Below are positions 15,887-25,199 of a DNA stretch of 36,477 nt, one piece after another; positions within the stretch are counted from its first letter, which is position 1; each line of letters starts with the position of its first letter. Where the stretch lies: positions 1 through 36,477 of the forward strand of contig JADJOY010000015.1 of the NCBI GenBank assembly GCA_016713535.1, read 5' to 3'. The notes under the pieces are model-generated. The model was not told where the DNA came from and ran no database searches. It was given only the letters and a program-made list of their open reading frames with translations. This stretch comes from JADJOY01 sp016713535 [NCBI: Deltaproteobacteria bacterium] (GTDB taxonomy: Bacteria > JADJOY01). The position numbers and the translations under genes are program-made.

Positions 15887-18308
15887 GTGCGTGGGCGACG
15901 GTCACTGCGACGGCTCGGCGCTTGGCTGGCGATCGGTACCAGCGCGAGCGCCGGCGCCGCGCCCGCGGCTTTCGCCGAGCCGCTCGACCTGAGCCGCTTC
16001 GCGCGCGTCACCGCGACCGCCACCCGCGCCACCTCGTTCGGGCTGTGGCCGCGCGAGAGTGACGATGCGCCGGCGACGGTTCGGGACGGCGATCCCGGCA
16101 CCTCGTGGAAGGTGCCGGGAGAGGGCGCGACGCTGACGCTCGACTTCGCGCCGCTGGCCACGCGCGCGCCGCGGGTCGCGCGGCTGGTCGCGACGTGGAG
16201 CGTGGCACCGCGCGGCGACGTGGTGGTGCGCGGGCGGGATGGCTGCGGCGGCGCGCGGGTGGTGGAGGTGGCGTGGCCCGCGGCGAGCCGCGAGCTCGCG
16301 CTCGACCCACCGGTGGCGGCGAGCTGCTGGACACTCGCGGTGCCGGGGCGAGGGGAGCCCGCGCTGGCCGAGCTGGCCGTGTACGCGGCGCCGGCCGGCC
16401 CGGCTCCGACCGTGGCGAACCTGCGTGGCGACGTCGCGAGCGTCGCTCCGGGCAGCGTGCGGCTCCTCTGGGATCTCCCCGGCGTCGAGCCGCACCACGT
16501 CGACCTCCACTACCTCCGCGACCGCGCCGAGCCGCTCTCCGAGGCCAACCGGGTGGCGCGCTCGCGTACGGCGCGGGTCGCCGAGATCACGCTGCCGGCG
16601 CCCGGCTTCACCACCGTGGCCGCCGTGCCGGTGGCCGAGGACGGAACCCGCGGCGCGCCGGTCTTCGCCGAGCTGCCGGCGCGCGCGCCGGCGACGCTCG
16701 CCGCCGCGAGCGGCGTGGTGGAGGGCTTCTACGGCCGCCCGTGGTCGCACGACGAGCGCCGCGAGATGGTGGTGCGGCTCGGCACCTCGGCGCTCGGCTG
16801 CTACCTCTACGCGCCCAAGAGCGACCCGCTCCACCGCGCCGAGTGGCGCGTGCCGTACGACGAGGCGGCGCTGGCGCGCTTCGGGGAGCTCCACGAGCTC
16901 GGGCGGCGCGTCGGCGTGCGCTTCGCGATGGGCATCAGCCCGGGGATCGACATCGCCGCCCTCGACCCCGCGGATCGCGCCGCGCTGGTGGCCAAGCTCG
17001 CGCCGTTCGTGGCGCGCGGCTTCCGCGACTTCGGGCTGCTCCTCGACGACATCGAGGACGCCCTCGGCCGCCCGGTCGACGCGGCGCTCGGCGCCGAGCA
17101 CCGCGACCTCGCGAACGGCCTGCTCGCGGCGCTCACGTCGGCGGCGGGCGAGCCGGTGCGGCTGTGGGTGGTGCCGACGGTGTATTCGACCGAGCGCCAG
17201 CTCCGCTTCGCCGATGGCCCCGCTACCTCGACGCGCTGGGGTCGCTGGATCCCGCGACCCTGGTGATGTGGACCGGCACCGACACCACCAGCCGTGGGCT
17301 CGCCGCCGCCGACCTCGCCGACGTGACGGCGCGGCTCGCTCGCCCGGTGGTGATCTGGGACAACGAGCACGCCAACGACGGCGGCGACCTCTTCTTCGGC
17401 AAGATCTGGCTCGCGCCCTACTCGAACCGCGCCGCCGACCTGCCGGGCGCGGTGCGCGGCATCGTCGCGAACCCGATGATCCAGGGCGCCCTCGATCGCC
17501 TGGTGCTGCCCACCTACGGCGCCTTCCTGACGGAGCCGGCCGACCCGTACCTCGCGCGCCGCCGCGCCGTGGAGATGGAGAGCGCGGCGGGCAGCCTCTC
17601 GGACACGCTGCCCCGGCTCATGGACCTGTTCCTCGGCCACGGCGACCTCCACCCGGAAGGCGTCGAGGTGCCCGTCAACGCACCCATGGAGGCGGCGATC
17701 GAGCGCTTCCGCGCCGCGCTGCCGTTCGGCTCGCGCGCCGAGGTCGCGCGCGCCGGCGGCGAGCTGGCGCGCGTCGCCGCCGAGATGGCGACCACCCACG
17801 AGCGCCTCGCCGCATCCGATCTCGCGACCGACCTGGTGGACGACCTCTGGTATCCCACCGAGCGCCTCGTCCACGAGGGTCGCGCGCTCCTCGAGACCCT
17901 CGACTTCGCGCGCTCGCACCTCGCCGGCTGGGAGCCCGACGCGGTCTCGCTCGACGCCGCGAAGGCGCTCTACCGGCGGGCGCTGCGCGATCGCTTCCAG
18001 GCGAGCCCGCTCGTCGCCCAGTACCTGGCGTGGACGCTCGAGGATCGCCCGCCGCGGAGCCGGAACCTCGATCCGCCGCCGATCGCGCGCCCGCCGTCGC
18101 GTGCGCGGGTGGGCGAGCCGCTCGCGTGGCGCGCGACACCGCGCGACGCGCGCGTGGACGTGTACGGGATCCCGTTCTGGCTCGGCGCGGGGCCGGGTTC
18201 TCGGCTAGAAGGCTGGCCCTCGACTCCGGGCGCTACCGCGGGATCGTCGTGGTGAGCGACGATCGCGGCTGGAACTGGCGCGACGTCGAGATCCAGGTCG
18301 AGCGCTGA
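15887..18308 (+). CDS. Secreted GH84 beta-N-acetylglucosaminidase (two frameshifts)
   Basis: The GTG at 15887 gives a signal peptide (basic VRGRRSLRR, cleavage near AAFA). A discoidin-like N-terminal region (TVRDGDPGTSWKVPG) follows. The GH84 catalytic domain starts at GVVEGFYGRPWSHDERREM and has the catalytic aspartate pair Asp387-Asp388 in LLLDDIEDAL, VIWDNEHAND and FGKIWLAPYSN. The family removes terminal beta-GlcNAc with substrate-assisted catalysis; some members are hyaluronidase-like. Two single-base losses in homopolymers break the frame: at 17217-17221 (four C, should be five) and at about 18192-18195 (four G, should be five). Restoring both gives 807 residues. The C-terminus is a beta domain (DDRGWNWRDVEIQVE). 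Likely cotranscribed with the transglycosylase. Confidence 0.85.
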
Positions 18309-18329
18309 GCGAGCGGGGGGGGGCCAAGC

Positions 18330-19367
18330 ATGCGTGTGCGAGAGGTGAACCGCGGCAAGTGCAAGACCTACCTCGTCTCGTGCGAGGACACGCGGCGCGC
18401 GCTCCTGATCGACCCGCTGCGGGATCGCCTCGATCGCTACCTCGCGCTCCTCGCCTACGAGGGGCTTCGCCTCGAGCTGATCGTCGACACCCACACCCAC
18501 GCCGACCACCGCACCGCCGGCCAGGACCTGCGCGAGCTGGTGGGGGCCAAGGTGGTGATGCACCGCAACGCGCCGTGTCCGCACGTCGACATCCACGTCG
18601 AGGACGACGACACCATCGCCGTGGGGAACCACGAGCTCAGGGTGCTGGCGACGCCGGGCCACACCCCCGACAGCCTGTGCCTCGAAGGCGGCGGCTACGT
18701 GTTCACCGGCGACACGCTCTTGATCCGTGGCACCGGTCGCGCCGACTTCCAGGGCGGCGACGCGGGGGCCCAGTGGGACGGGATCACCGCAAAGCTCTTC
18801 ACGCTGCCGGACCCGACCATCGTGCTGCCGGCGCACGACTATCGCGGCAACACCCGCTCCACGATCGGCGACGAGAAGCGTCTCAACCCGCGGCTCGCGG
18901 GGAAGAGCCGCGAGCAATACGTCGAGATCATGAAGAGCCTCGGGCTACCGCTGCCCGACAAGATCCAGGAAGTGCTGATGCCGAACCAGACCGCGCTCGA
19001 CGACGACGCGGTCAAGTTCCCGAGCCTCGCCGAGCTGAGCCAGGTCCGCCAGTTGAGCCCGGCGGAGGTCGAGGGTGCGCGACACGCCTCGCCGCCGCCG
19101 CTCCTCATCGACGTGCGCGAGCCCGCGGAGCGGAGCGATGATCTGGGGCACATCGCCGGTAGCGTGCTGGTGCCGCTCAGGGACCTGCCGTGGCGCGCGA
19201 GCGAGCTCGGCGCGCGCACCAGCGAGCACGTGATCGTGATCTGCCGCTCGGGAGTCCGCAGCACCACCGCCGCGGCGATCCTCACCGGGCTCGGCTTCGA
19301 GCAGGTGTCGAACCTGAAGGGCGGCATGGTGGCGTGGGTGGACGCAGGGCTTGCGGTCGAGCGCTGA
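18330..19367 (+). CDS. ETHE1-like persulfide dioxygenase fused to a rhodanese domain
   Basis: The product has 345 residues. Residues 1-235 form a metallo-beta-lactamase fold with the non-haem iron motif THTHADH (His55, His57, Asp59, His60), His111 in TPGHTPDS and Asp128 in TGDTLLIRGTGRADFQGGD; this last segment is characteristic of ETHE1. Residues 250-345 are a rhodanese domain with active-site Cys305 in VICRSGVRS and GGMVAWVDAG. The pair oxidises glutathione persulfide to sulfite and moves sulfane sulfur, detoxifying sulfide in the cytoplasm. Such fusions are known. A G-rich ribosome site precedes the ATG; 21 bases separate it from the GH84 gene and 20 from the YhhN gene. Confidence 0.92.
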   Translation: MRVREVNRGKCKTYLVSCEDTRRALLIDPLRDRLDRYLALLAYEGLRLELIVDTHTHADHRTAGQDLRELVGAKVVMHRNAPCPHVDIHVEDDDTIAVGNHELRVLATPGHTPDSLCLEGGGYVFTGDTLLIRGTGRADFQGGDAGAQWDGITAKLFTLPDPTIVLPAHDYRGNTRSTIGDEKRLNPRLAGKSREQYVEIMKSLGLPLPDKIQEVLMPNQTALDDDAVKFPSLAELSQVRQLSPAEVEGARHASPPPLLIDVREPAERSDDLGHIAGSVLVPLRDLPWRASELGARTSEHVIVICRSGVRSTTAAAILTGLGFEQVSNLKGGMVAWVDAGLAVER

Positions 19368-19387
19368 CGGCGCACGAGGAGGAGTGG

Positions 19388-20026
19388 ATGCATCTTCCGA
19401 CGCTCGATCTGGAGGGCACGCGGGCGCTCCTGCTCACGGGTGCGGCGGGCTGGGCCGCGCTCTTCGTCACCGCGGACACGTTGCGGCTGCCTCGCAAGCT
19501 GTTCGGGATCGCGAAGATCGTGACCACGCTGCTGATCGGCTGCGTGCTGCTGGTGCCGAGCACCGCCGAGCCGGGGCGCCTGGCCGCGATCGCGCTCGGC
19601 ATCGTGCTCGGCACGATCGGGGACGCGTTCCTGCTCGAGCCGAAGCGCTTCTTCGTCGCTGGGCTCGCGTCCTTCCTGGTCGGGCACGTCGCCTACATCG
19701 TGGGCTTCTGGTCGCCACGCTGGTCGCTGCTGCCGCTCGTCCTCGTGCTCGGTGGCGGCGGCGCGCTGGTGGCGGCGCTGCGCGCCAAGCTCGGCTCGAT
19801 GGTCGCGCCGGTCGCGGTCTACATGCTGGTGATCTCGGTGATGGCGTGGAAGGCGTGGAACTGGAGCCTGTTCGCCGGTGTCGGCGCCACCTTCTTCGTG
19901 GTCTCCGACGCGCTCATCGCCATCGACAAGTTCGCGGCGCCGGTGCCCGCGCGCAGCTTCCTCATCAACAGCACCTACTGGATCGCCCAGGCGCTGATCG
20001 TCCTCGCCGCCAGCGGCGTGGGGTGA
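19388..20026 (+). CDS. YhhN/TMEM86-family membrane protein (lysoplasmalogenase-like)
   Basis: The ATG at 19388 is preceded by a strong GAGGAGGAG site. The product has 212 residues and about eight hydrophobic segments. Family marks are KLFGIAKIVTTLLIGCVLL, GTIGDAFLLEPKRFFVAGLASF (conserved Gly-Asp-x-Phe-Leu), VYMLVISVMAWKAW and the C-terminal GATFFVVSDALIAIDKF. TMEM86 members hydrolyse the vinyl ether of lysoplasmalogens; the bacterial proteins are less studied, so the activity is an inference. It is the last gene of the rightward run that begins at 13987; palindromic repeats follow. Confidence 0.88.
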   Translation: MHLPTLDLEGTRALLLTGAAGWAALFVTADTLRLPRKLFGIAKIVTTLLIGCVLLVPSTAEPGRLAAIALGIVLGTIGDAFLLEPKRFFVAGLASFLVGHVAYIVGFWSPRWSLLPLVLVLGGGGALVAALRAKLGSMVAPVAVYMLVISVMAWKAWNWSLFAGVGATFFVVSDALIAIDKFAAPVPARSFLINSTYWIAQALIVLAASGVG

Positions 20027-20058
20027 CCTGCGGTGCCGCGGTGCCCCGGCAGCACCGC

Positions 20059-20079
20059 GGGCGGGGATGGACCCCGCCC
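20059..20079. repeat. GC palindrome followed by CCTAC, copy a
   Basis: Arms GGGCGGGG and CCCCGCCC flank ATGGA, with CTAC following. Related palindromes with different but still paired stems lie at 20216-20235, 20304-20320, 26730-26750 and in the array 26773-26915. Confidence 0.7.
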
Positions 20080-20215
20080 CTACGGACGGTTCCGAGCGGC
20101 TGGAGGGCCGCGCTCCGTCGCGGCCGCGGCGTGGAACCGAGTGGCGCGATCGTGTCCGTCTCGCGCGGGATCGCCGGGACTGCGTCCGTGGGTCCCGCGC
20201 GCCGTGCGTGAAATC

Positions 20216-20235
20216 GGGCGAGCTGGCGCTCGCCC
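20216..20235. repeat. GC palindrome followed by CCTAC, copy b
   Basis: Arms GGGCGAG and CTCGCCC flank CTGGCG, then CCTAC. The rest of the gap 20027-20319 holds no supported gene; the segment 20096-20140 is also GC-symmetrical but imperfect. Confidence 0.65.
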
Positions 20236-21010
20236 CTACACACCCACGGGATGACCGGGATCGATCGCGGTCCAACCCCGCGCGACACGCGATCCGTTCG
20301 TAGGGGCGGGGCCTGTCCCCATTCGCGTTAACTTAGTGGTTGAGCGCTGGCGGGGGGTGTGCTTTATCGTCCGCGCATGACGATCATCGGCAAGCGTGAC
20401 GAGTGGGACCTCATCGAGCGCCTTCTTCCCGTCGGCTGGCAGGAGCAGGCCCGCCTCCGTGGTGCCTTTCAGCGCGCCCGCCGCGCCCAGACCCCCGGCG
20501 ATCTGCTGCGCCTGTTGCTGTTTCACGCGGTCAACGATGGAGGGCTCCGCTCGACGGTGACGCAGGCCGCGGCGGCCGGCCTGGCGCGGATGTCGCAGGT
20601 CGGACTGCTCAAGCGAATGCGGTCCTCGGTCGCCTGGCTGACGTGGATTGCCGCGGAGTTGTGCCGCGAGTTCCGGGATGGCGCCGAGCTTCCACTCGCG
20701 TTTCGGCCTCGCATCGTCGATAGCACCACGGTTCAAGCGCCCGGCGCCCGCAGCACCGATTGGCGACTGCACTATGCGCTGGACCTGCAAACGCTCGACT
20801 GCGACTGGCACGAGCTGACCGATTGCCATGGCGCCGAGTTGCTCGAGCGCGTCCCGATCAAGCCGGGCGACGTGCTGCTGGGCGATCGAGGCTACGCGCG
20901 AGCGGTGGGGATTGCGGCGGTCGTGAAGGCGGGCGGGCACGTCATCGTGCGACTGCCCTGGAACCACGGTCGGACCATCGATCGCGACGGGCGCGCTTTC
21001 CAGGTGCTAG

Positions 21011-22698
21011 CCCGGAAAATTCACGAAGCATGAAGGCAAAGTGCCACCGGCTCTTTCGAGAGTGCTATGAATCGCGGTGTCTAGGCGCGGTTCACAACAC
21101 CCTACGGAAACAGCACGATGGCGACAGACTGTATACCGCAGTTGGCGTTCACATTTCAGGGGTTTCGGCAGCCGGTCGTCGCGCGCTTCGATACCCCGCA
21201 CGGCAGCTCCGACGGCGGGGCCGTGCTGCTCAAGGCGATCGACGAGCAGCTCGGCCTCTCGGCCCGACTTGCCGCCTGCCTCGTCGATCGGCGCCAGCCG
21301 GGCAAGATCCAGCACACGATCGAGGAGCTGGTGCGCCAGCGGCTCTTCTCGCTGGCGTGCGGCTACCCCGACGCCAACGACAGCGCTCGGCTCGCGCACG
21401 ATCCCGTTCACAAGCTCTTGCTCGATCGCGATCCGCTGGACGGCGATGCGCTCGCCACCCAGCCCACGCTCTCGCGGTTCGAGAACGCCGTCGACACCAA
21501 GAGCCTCTTTCGCATGGCCGAAGCCATCGCGGACGTTGTGATCGAGGCTCAGCGCGAGCGCCGGCGGGGACGCGCTCGCCGCATCACGATCGACCTCGAT
21601 CCCACCGAGGATGCGACCCACGGCCAGCAGGAGCTCGCCTTCTTCAACGGCCATTACGACACCTGGTGCTACCTGCCGCTCACCGGCACGATCGTGTTCG
21701 ACGACGAGCCGGACCACTTTCCGGTGTGCGCGGTGCTGCGGCCGGGCAACGCCCCGGCGACGCGCGGCGCGATCGGTGTGATGAAGCGGTTGATCGCGCG
21801 ACTCCGCGAGGCGTTCCCACACGCGACGCTTCGAGTCCGTCTGGACGGCGGGTTCTCCAGTCCGGAGGTGTTCGCGTTCCTGGAGAGCGCCGGTGTCGAA
21901 TACCTCGTGGCCATGGCCAAAAACAGCGTGCTCACGAAGCGCGCGGAGCGGCTGATGCGCAAGGTGCGCGCCCGCTCCGCGACGACCGGCCAAACCGAGC
22001 ATCGCTTCGGTGCAACCCGCTACCGAGCGCAGACGTGGCCGAGAACGCGGCGCGTGATCGTGAAAGGCCGAGGTCGTGCGCCTCGGGACGGCCGAGCCGC
22101 GCGACAACCCGCGCTTCGTCGTCACCAACCTGTCGCTCCCGCCGGAGGCGGTCTACGAGATCTATCGCGGTCGCGGGGACTGCGAAAACCGAATCAAGGA
22201 GCTCAAGAACGGACTGGCGCTCGATCGGACGAGCTGCACGCGGTTCTGGGCCAACCAGTTTCGAGTGCTGCTCTCGCTCTCGGCCTACGTCCTCTACGTG
22301 GACCTTCGAGATCGAGCCCGCCACACCGGATGCGCGCGTGCTCAGGTGTCGACGTTGCGCGAGCGCCTGGTGAAGCTCGGCGCGTGGGTCGATCGATCGG
22401 TGCGACGGATCGTGCTGCATCTGCCCGCGAGCTACCCGTGGTCGAGCGACTGGCGCGCGATCGCCGGGTCTGTGGGCGCCCTCGTCACGTAGCCCCGCCG
22501 CCAGAGCCTCCGCGAGCTCGTCGCATCGAGGGGAGAGGTGTGTCGAGATCACAGCGTTTTGTCGCCGGCGTCGCGAACAGAAGCCCTCGACACGCCGGAC
22601 ACCGCCTCGAAAACCGTCGCAAAGCAACTCCGACTCGTTTTTCATCCGCTTTCAGACAGAACGTGCGCGATGCGCGGCACCTTCATGAATAGTGCGGG
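21011..22698 (+). mobile_element. Complete IS1380-family insertion sequence nested in the IS4 element
   Basis: The 1688-bp element has imperfect 17-bp terminal inverted repeats: CCCGGAAAATTCACGAA at 21011-21027 and CCCGCACTATTCATGAA as the complement of 22682-22698. It is flanked by a 4-bp direct repeat CTAG (21007-21010 and 22699-22702), the duplication size of the IS1380 family. It carries one transposase gene in the same orientation as the host element. Bases 22493-22681 after the gene hold no further gene. Confidence 0.93.
21118..22492 (+). CDS. IS1380-family transposase (one frameshift)
   Basis: The ATG at 21118 starts MATDCIPQLAFTFQGFRQPV, a typical IS1380 N-terminus, followed by SSDGGAVLLKAID and DPVHKLLLDRDP. 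DDE-type residues are visible: Asp in RITIDLDPTEDATHG, Asp in RVRLDGGFSSPEVF and Glu in YRGRGDCENRIKELKNG. An extra G at about 22064-22067 (AAAGGCCGAGG instead of AAAGCCGAGG) breaks the frame. Removing it joins RRVIVKAEVVRLGTAEPRD to the C-terminal part and gives 457 residues, a normal length. The C-terminal portion alone is a separate open frame from about 22076. Either a sequencing error or a disabled transposase. Confidence 0.9.
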
Positions 22699-23419
22699 CT
22701 AGCGCGCAGCCGTCGCGTTCGCGTCGGCCAGGTTCGCGAGTGGGAGGTGCGCCGCATTCAGGGGCGGGGCCGAGCGCAGTGCCGCGTCGAGGGCCGCATC
22801 ATCGCGGTGCGCTTGCCCGCTCCGCTCGCGCATCAGTCCGAGCGACGCGCGGCCCGGCGAGCGGCGCGCCAGCAACGCGCGACGGATCCGCGCACGCTCG
22901 AGGCGGCGCACTTCGTCTTTCTCTTCACCACGCTCTCCAGGGCGGAGCTGAGCGCACGCAACGTGCTCGAGCTGTATCGGTATCGATGGCAGGTCGAGCT
23001 GGCGTTCAAAAGGCACAAGCAGATCTTGAAGCTCGGCCAGCTACCCCACCGCGACCCGGAGGCGGCCCAATCCTGGATTTTGTCCAAGCTGATCGTCGCG
23101 CTCCTGCTCGAAAAGCTGTACCGCAGCAGCGCTATTTCCCCCTGGGGATACCTCGTCGAGCCCACCATCGCCGCCAGCCCGTCGAAAGCGGCCTGATCGA
23201 CGCCCGAACCGATGGCGATGGACGCGCATTGCGGTCTTCGCCCTCCGTACGACGCTGTGCCCGCTGCCGAGTCTCGGCGAGCTGCTGGCGGGGACGCTCC
23301 GCGACCGGACCGGAATCACCGATACGCCGCGCCGCAGACCGATGCAGTTGGCCGCGCTTGACCGAGTGCTACGCCGATGGATCGTAAGTTAACGCGAATG
23401 GGGCCTGTCCCCGCCCGTC

Positions 23420-24403
23420 TCACCTCACCGCGTCGAGCGGCACCCGCGGGGTCGGGATCTGGCCGCCGAGGGTGAGCGCGCGCATCCACGCGAACGGCGG
23501 GCCAGGGGTGCGCTCGCCGCCCACGAACACCCGCGTCGCCAGCGCTTCCATCCGCTCCACCATGGCGTCGACGAAGACCGCGCCGGCCGCGGCGCTCGCG
23601 AGGTGGGGCCGGCTCGTGTAGCCGGGGAACGGCCGCAGGTTCATCCACGCGAGCCCTTCCGCCATCACGCGCAGCTCGCCGGCGAGCTTGCGCTGGCCTG
23701 CGGCGGCGAAGAGCCGCGAGAGTGTCAGGAGCGCGCGGGGAGGGTGCGTGGGCGGGCAGGGCGGCACCCGCACGTGGTCGGGCGCGACGTGCTCGCCGGC
23801 GACCTCGAGCGCCACCGAGGTCTCGAAGAAGCCGCCGTGCATGTCGGCGGCGAGGGCGCGCTTCATCACTTCGCGCTCCGCCACGTCCGGGATCCCGTCG
23901 AACGCGGCATCGAACCCACCGACCTCGTCGAGGACCATCGCGTCGAGGAGCAGCACGAGCGGCGCGATCACCCGCACGCCGCGGTCCTCGAGCCAGCGCA
24001 CGCCCGCGTGGAGCGCGTGGTTGTGCATCGGGCTGCCGTGGAACGTCATCAGGATCACGCGCGTGGCGCCGAGCTCGGCGATGGCGTGGCACGCCTCGAG
24101 CACCGCGCTCCGGACGTGGCCGTACGGCACGTGCTGGGTGCCGGGGCCGCACACCGGGTCGACGCCCGCCTCGACGTCACCGGCGAGGACCAGCGGCCCG
24201 CCGAGCCCCGCTCGCTCGAGGCGCTCGGCGAGGCGCCGCGCGAGGCCGAGGCTCACGACGCGGTCGTTGTGAAGCGAGAGGTGCGGTCCGTGATACTCGA
24301 CCGGGTTCACGCACAACGTCACCGGCACACCGCTCGAGGCGAGGGCGCGCGCCTGGCGGTGGGGCAGCGAGAGGAGCCGGACCGTCTCGCCCGCGGAGCT
24401 CAT
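23420..24403 (-). CDS. Creatininase-family amidohydrolase
   Basis: The 327-residue product carries the metal-binding start NPVEYHGPHLSLHND (Glu36, His38, Asp47), matching the family pattern in creatininase and mycofactocin MftE. GPGTQHVPYGH and the later ADMHGGFFETS (the family HAGEFETS site) are also present. The usual NGHGGN is replaced by TFHGSPMHNH, so the substrate may differ. Creatininases hydrolyse small cyclic amides or N-terminal peptides. Its ATG at 24403 overlaps the stop of the upstream gene (ATGA). The 3' end lies only 20 bases from the IS4 element edge, so insertion just missed the gene. Confidence 0.88.
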   Translation of the reverse strand: MSSAGETVRLLSLPHRQARALASSGVPVTLCVNPVEYHGPHLSLHNDRVVSLGLARRLAERLERAGLGGPLVLAGDVEAGVDPVCGPGTQHVPYGHVRSAVLEACHAIAELGATRVILMTFHGSPMHNHALHAGVRWLEDRGVRVIAPLVLLLDAMVLDEVGGFDAAFDGIPDVAEREVMKRALAADMHGGFFETSVALEVAGEHVAPDHVRVPPCPPTHPPRALLTLSRLFAAAGQRKLAGELRVMAEGLAWMNLRPFPGYTSRPHLASAAAGAVFVDAMVERMEALATRVFVGGERTPGPPFAWMRALTLGGQIPTPRVPLDAVR

Positions 24404-25122
24404 CGCGCCGCGCCCGCGGCGAGGTGGAGCTCGCTTCGCAGCGGCGCGAGCTTCGCGTCCACGGCGCGGCGCACGTCGTCCAAGAGCTCGCCCGAGCCGG
24501 GCACGAGGTCACGGTAGAGCCGCCGAGCCTCCACGGCGAGCCCGTCGAGCCGCTCGTCGGCGACGATCGCGTGGTCGGCGCGCCGGAGCGCTCGCGAGAG
24601 CCTCCACACCAGCCGCTCGAAGTCGAGGTAGTCGGCGAGGAAGCGAAGCTCGACGAAGCGCTCGAGCATCGTCGCCAGCTCGTTTCGCATCGCGTCCTCG
24701 GCGCTCGCGAGCTCGGCCGCGCGGGCGCGAGTTCCGGCTTCGAAGCGGCCGTAGTAGCGATCGACCAGCGCGCCGTCGCCCTCGATCAGCCAGCGATCGA
24801 GGAGCATCTCGACCAGCACGTGCGCGACCAGGGCGCCCCACTTCGGCTGCGCCAGGTAGGGCTCGATCCGGTCCGCGGTCACGTTCACGCGCTCGAGGAA
24901 GCTCGGGTGGCGGTGGAAGGCCGCGTCCGCCTGCATGTGGTGGGCGATCCCGTGGGCGAGCGAGTGGCCGTCGGGGTCGTCGCCGGCTCGCAGCCGGTCG
25001 AGGACCAGCTTGGGCAGCGGCCGCGCCGACATGTGTGGCCACAGGTCCGGCAGCGCCGCGCCCACGTAGGTGAGCGAAGGCGTCCCGCGGCCCAGCACGA
25101 CGGCGTGCGAGAGGAAGTTCAT
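24400..25122 (-). CDS. ACP-phosphodiesterase-like / HD-related hydrolase
   Basis: ATG 25122 gives 240 residues starting MNFLSHAVVLG; a GTG six codons upstream is possible. The start MNFLSHA, a later ALPDLW in the position of GDF in acyl-carrier-protein phosphodiesterase (AcpH), LAHGIAHHMQADAAFHRHPSF and VAHVLVEMLLDRWLI give a His/Asp-rich helical metal site like that family. AcpH removes phosphopantetheine from ACP, but this relative may act on another phosphodiester. The rest is alpha-helical with many Arg and Glu. It is translationally coupled to the creatininase gene and divergent from the DUF853 ATPase, 77 bases away. Confidence 0.7.
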   Translation of the reverse strand: MNFLSHAVVLGRGTPSLTYVGAALPDLWPHMSARPLPKLVLDRLRAGDDPDGHSLAHGIAHHMQADAAFHRHPSFLERVNVTADRIEPYLAQPKWGALVAHVLVEMLLDRWLIEGDGALVDRYYGRFEAGTRARAAELASAEDAMRNELATMLERFVELRFLADYLDFERLVWRLSRALRRADHAIVADERLDGLAVEARRLYRDLVPGSGELLDDVRRAVDAKLAPLRSELHLAAGAAR

Positions 25123-25199
25123 CCCGACTTCGTACAACACCGGGGACCGAGTCGCCAGCGCGCGCTACGCTGCGCGCCCCGACCCCGGAGAGAGAGACG

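Larger units (their letters stand above)
20377..23392 (+). pseudogene. IS4-family transposase, split by an IS1380 insertion
   Basis: The 5' part (20377-21010) encodes MTIIGKRDEWDLIERLL and onward, with catalytic Asp in RIVDSTTVQAPG and Asp in LLGDRGYARA. The 3' part resumes at 22703 in exactly the same frame once the insert and one CTAG copy are removed (QVLA joins RSRRVRVGQV). It carries the YREK signature of IS4 transposases, YRYRWQVELAFKRHK. A second lesion lies between about 23150 and 23210. There the frame hits TGA at 23194, while the natural C-terminus (RIAVFALRTTLCPLPSLGELL to LRRWIVS) continues in another frame and stops at 23390-23392 inside the right inverted repeat. Repaired length is about 440 residues. 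The element should be unable to move on its own. Confidence 0.9.
20320..23400 (+). mobile_element. IS4-family insertion sequence, interrupted by an IS1380-family element
   Basis: Perfect 16-bp terminal inverted repeats (CATTCGCGTTAACTTA at 20320-20335; complement at 23385-23400) bound the element. The target was duplicated: GGGCCTGTCCC at 20309-20319 and 23401-23411 (11 bp, up to 13 depending on where the ends are placed). This matches the long duplications known for the IS4 family. The target was itself a GGGCGGGG-CCTGT-CCCCGCCC palindrome. Removing the nested element and its 4-bp duplication leaves 1389 bp, a normal IS4 size, and one transposase gene. Confidence 0.92.

Noticed and set aside
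13945-16161. 738-codon open frame on the minus strand opposite the transglycosylase
   Set aside because: Low-complexity translation without motifs; the plus strand carries the SLT motifs and a signal peptide.
22493-22681. Passenger gene in the IS1380 element
   Set aside because: No frame with a start and ribosome site of useful length; it is the ordinary 3' non-coding part of the element.
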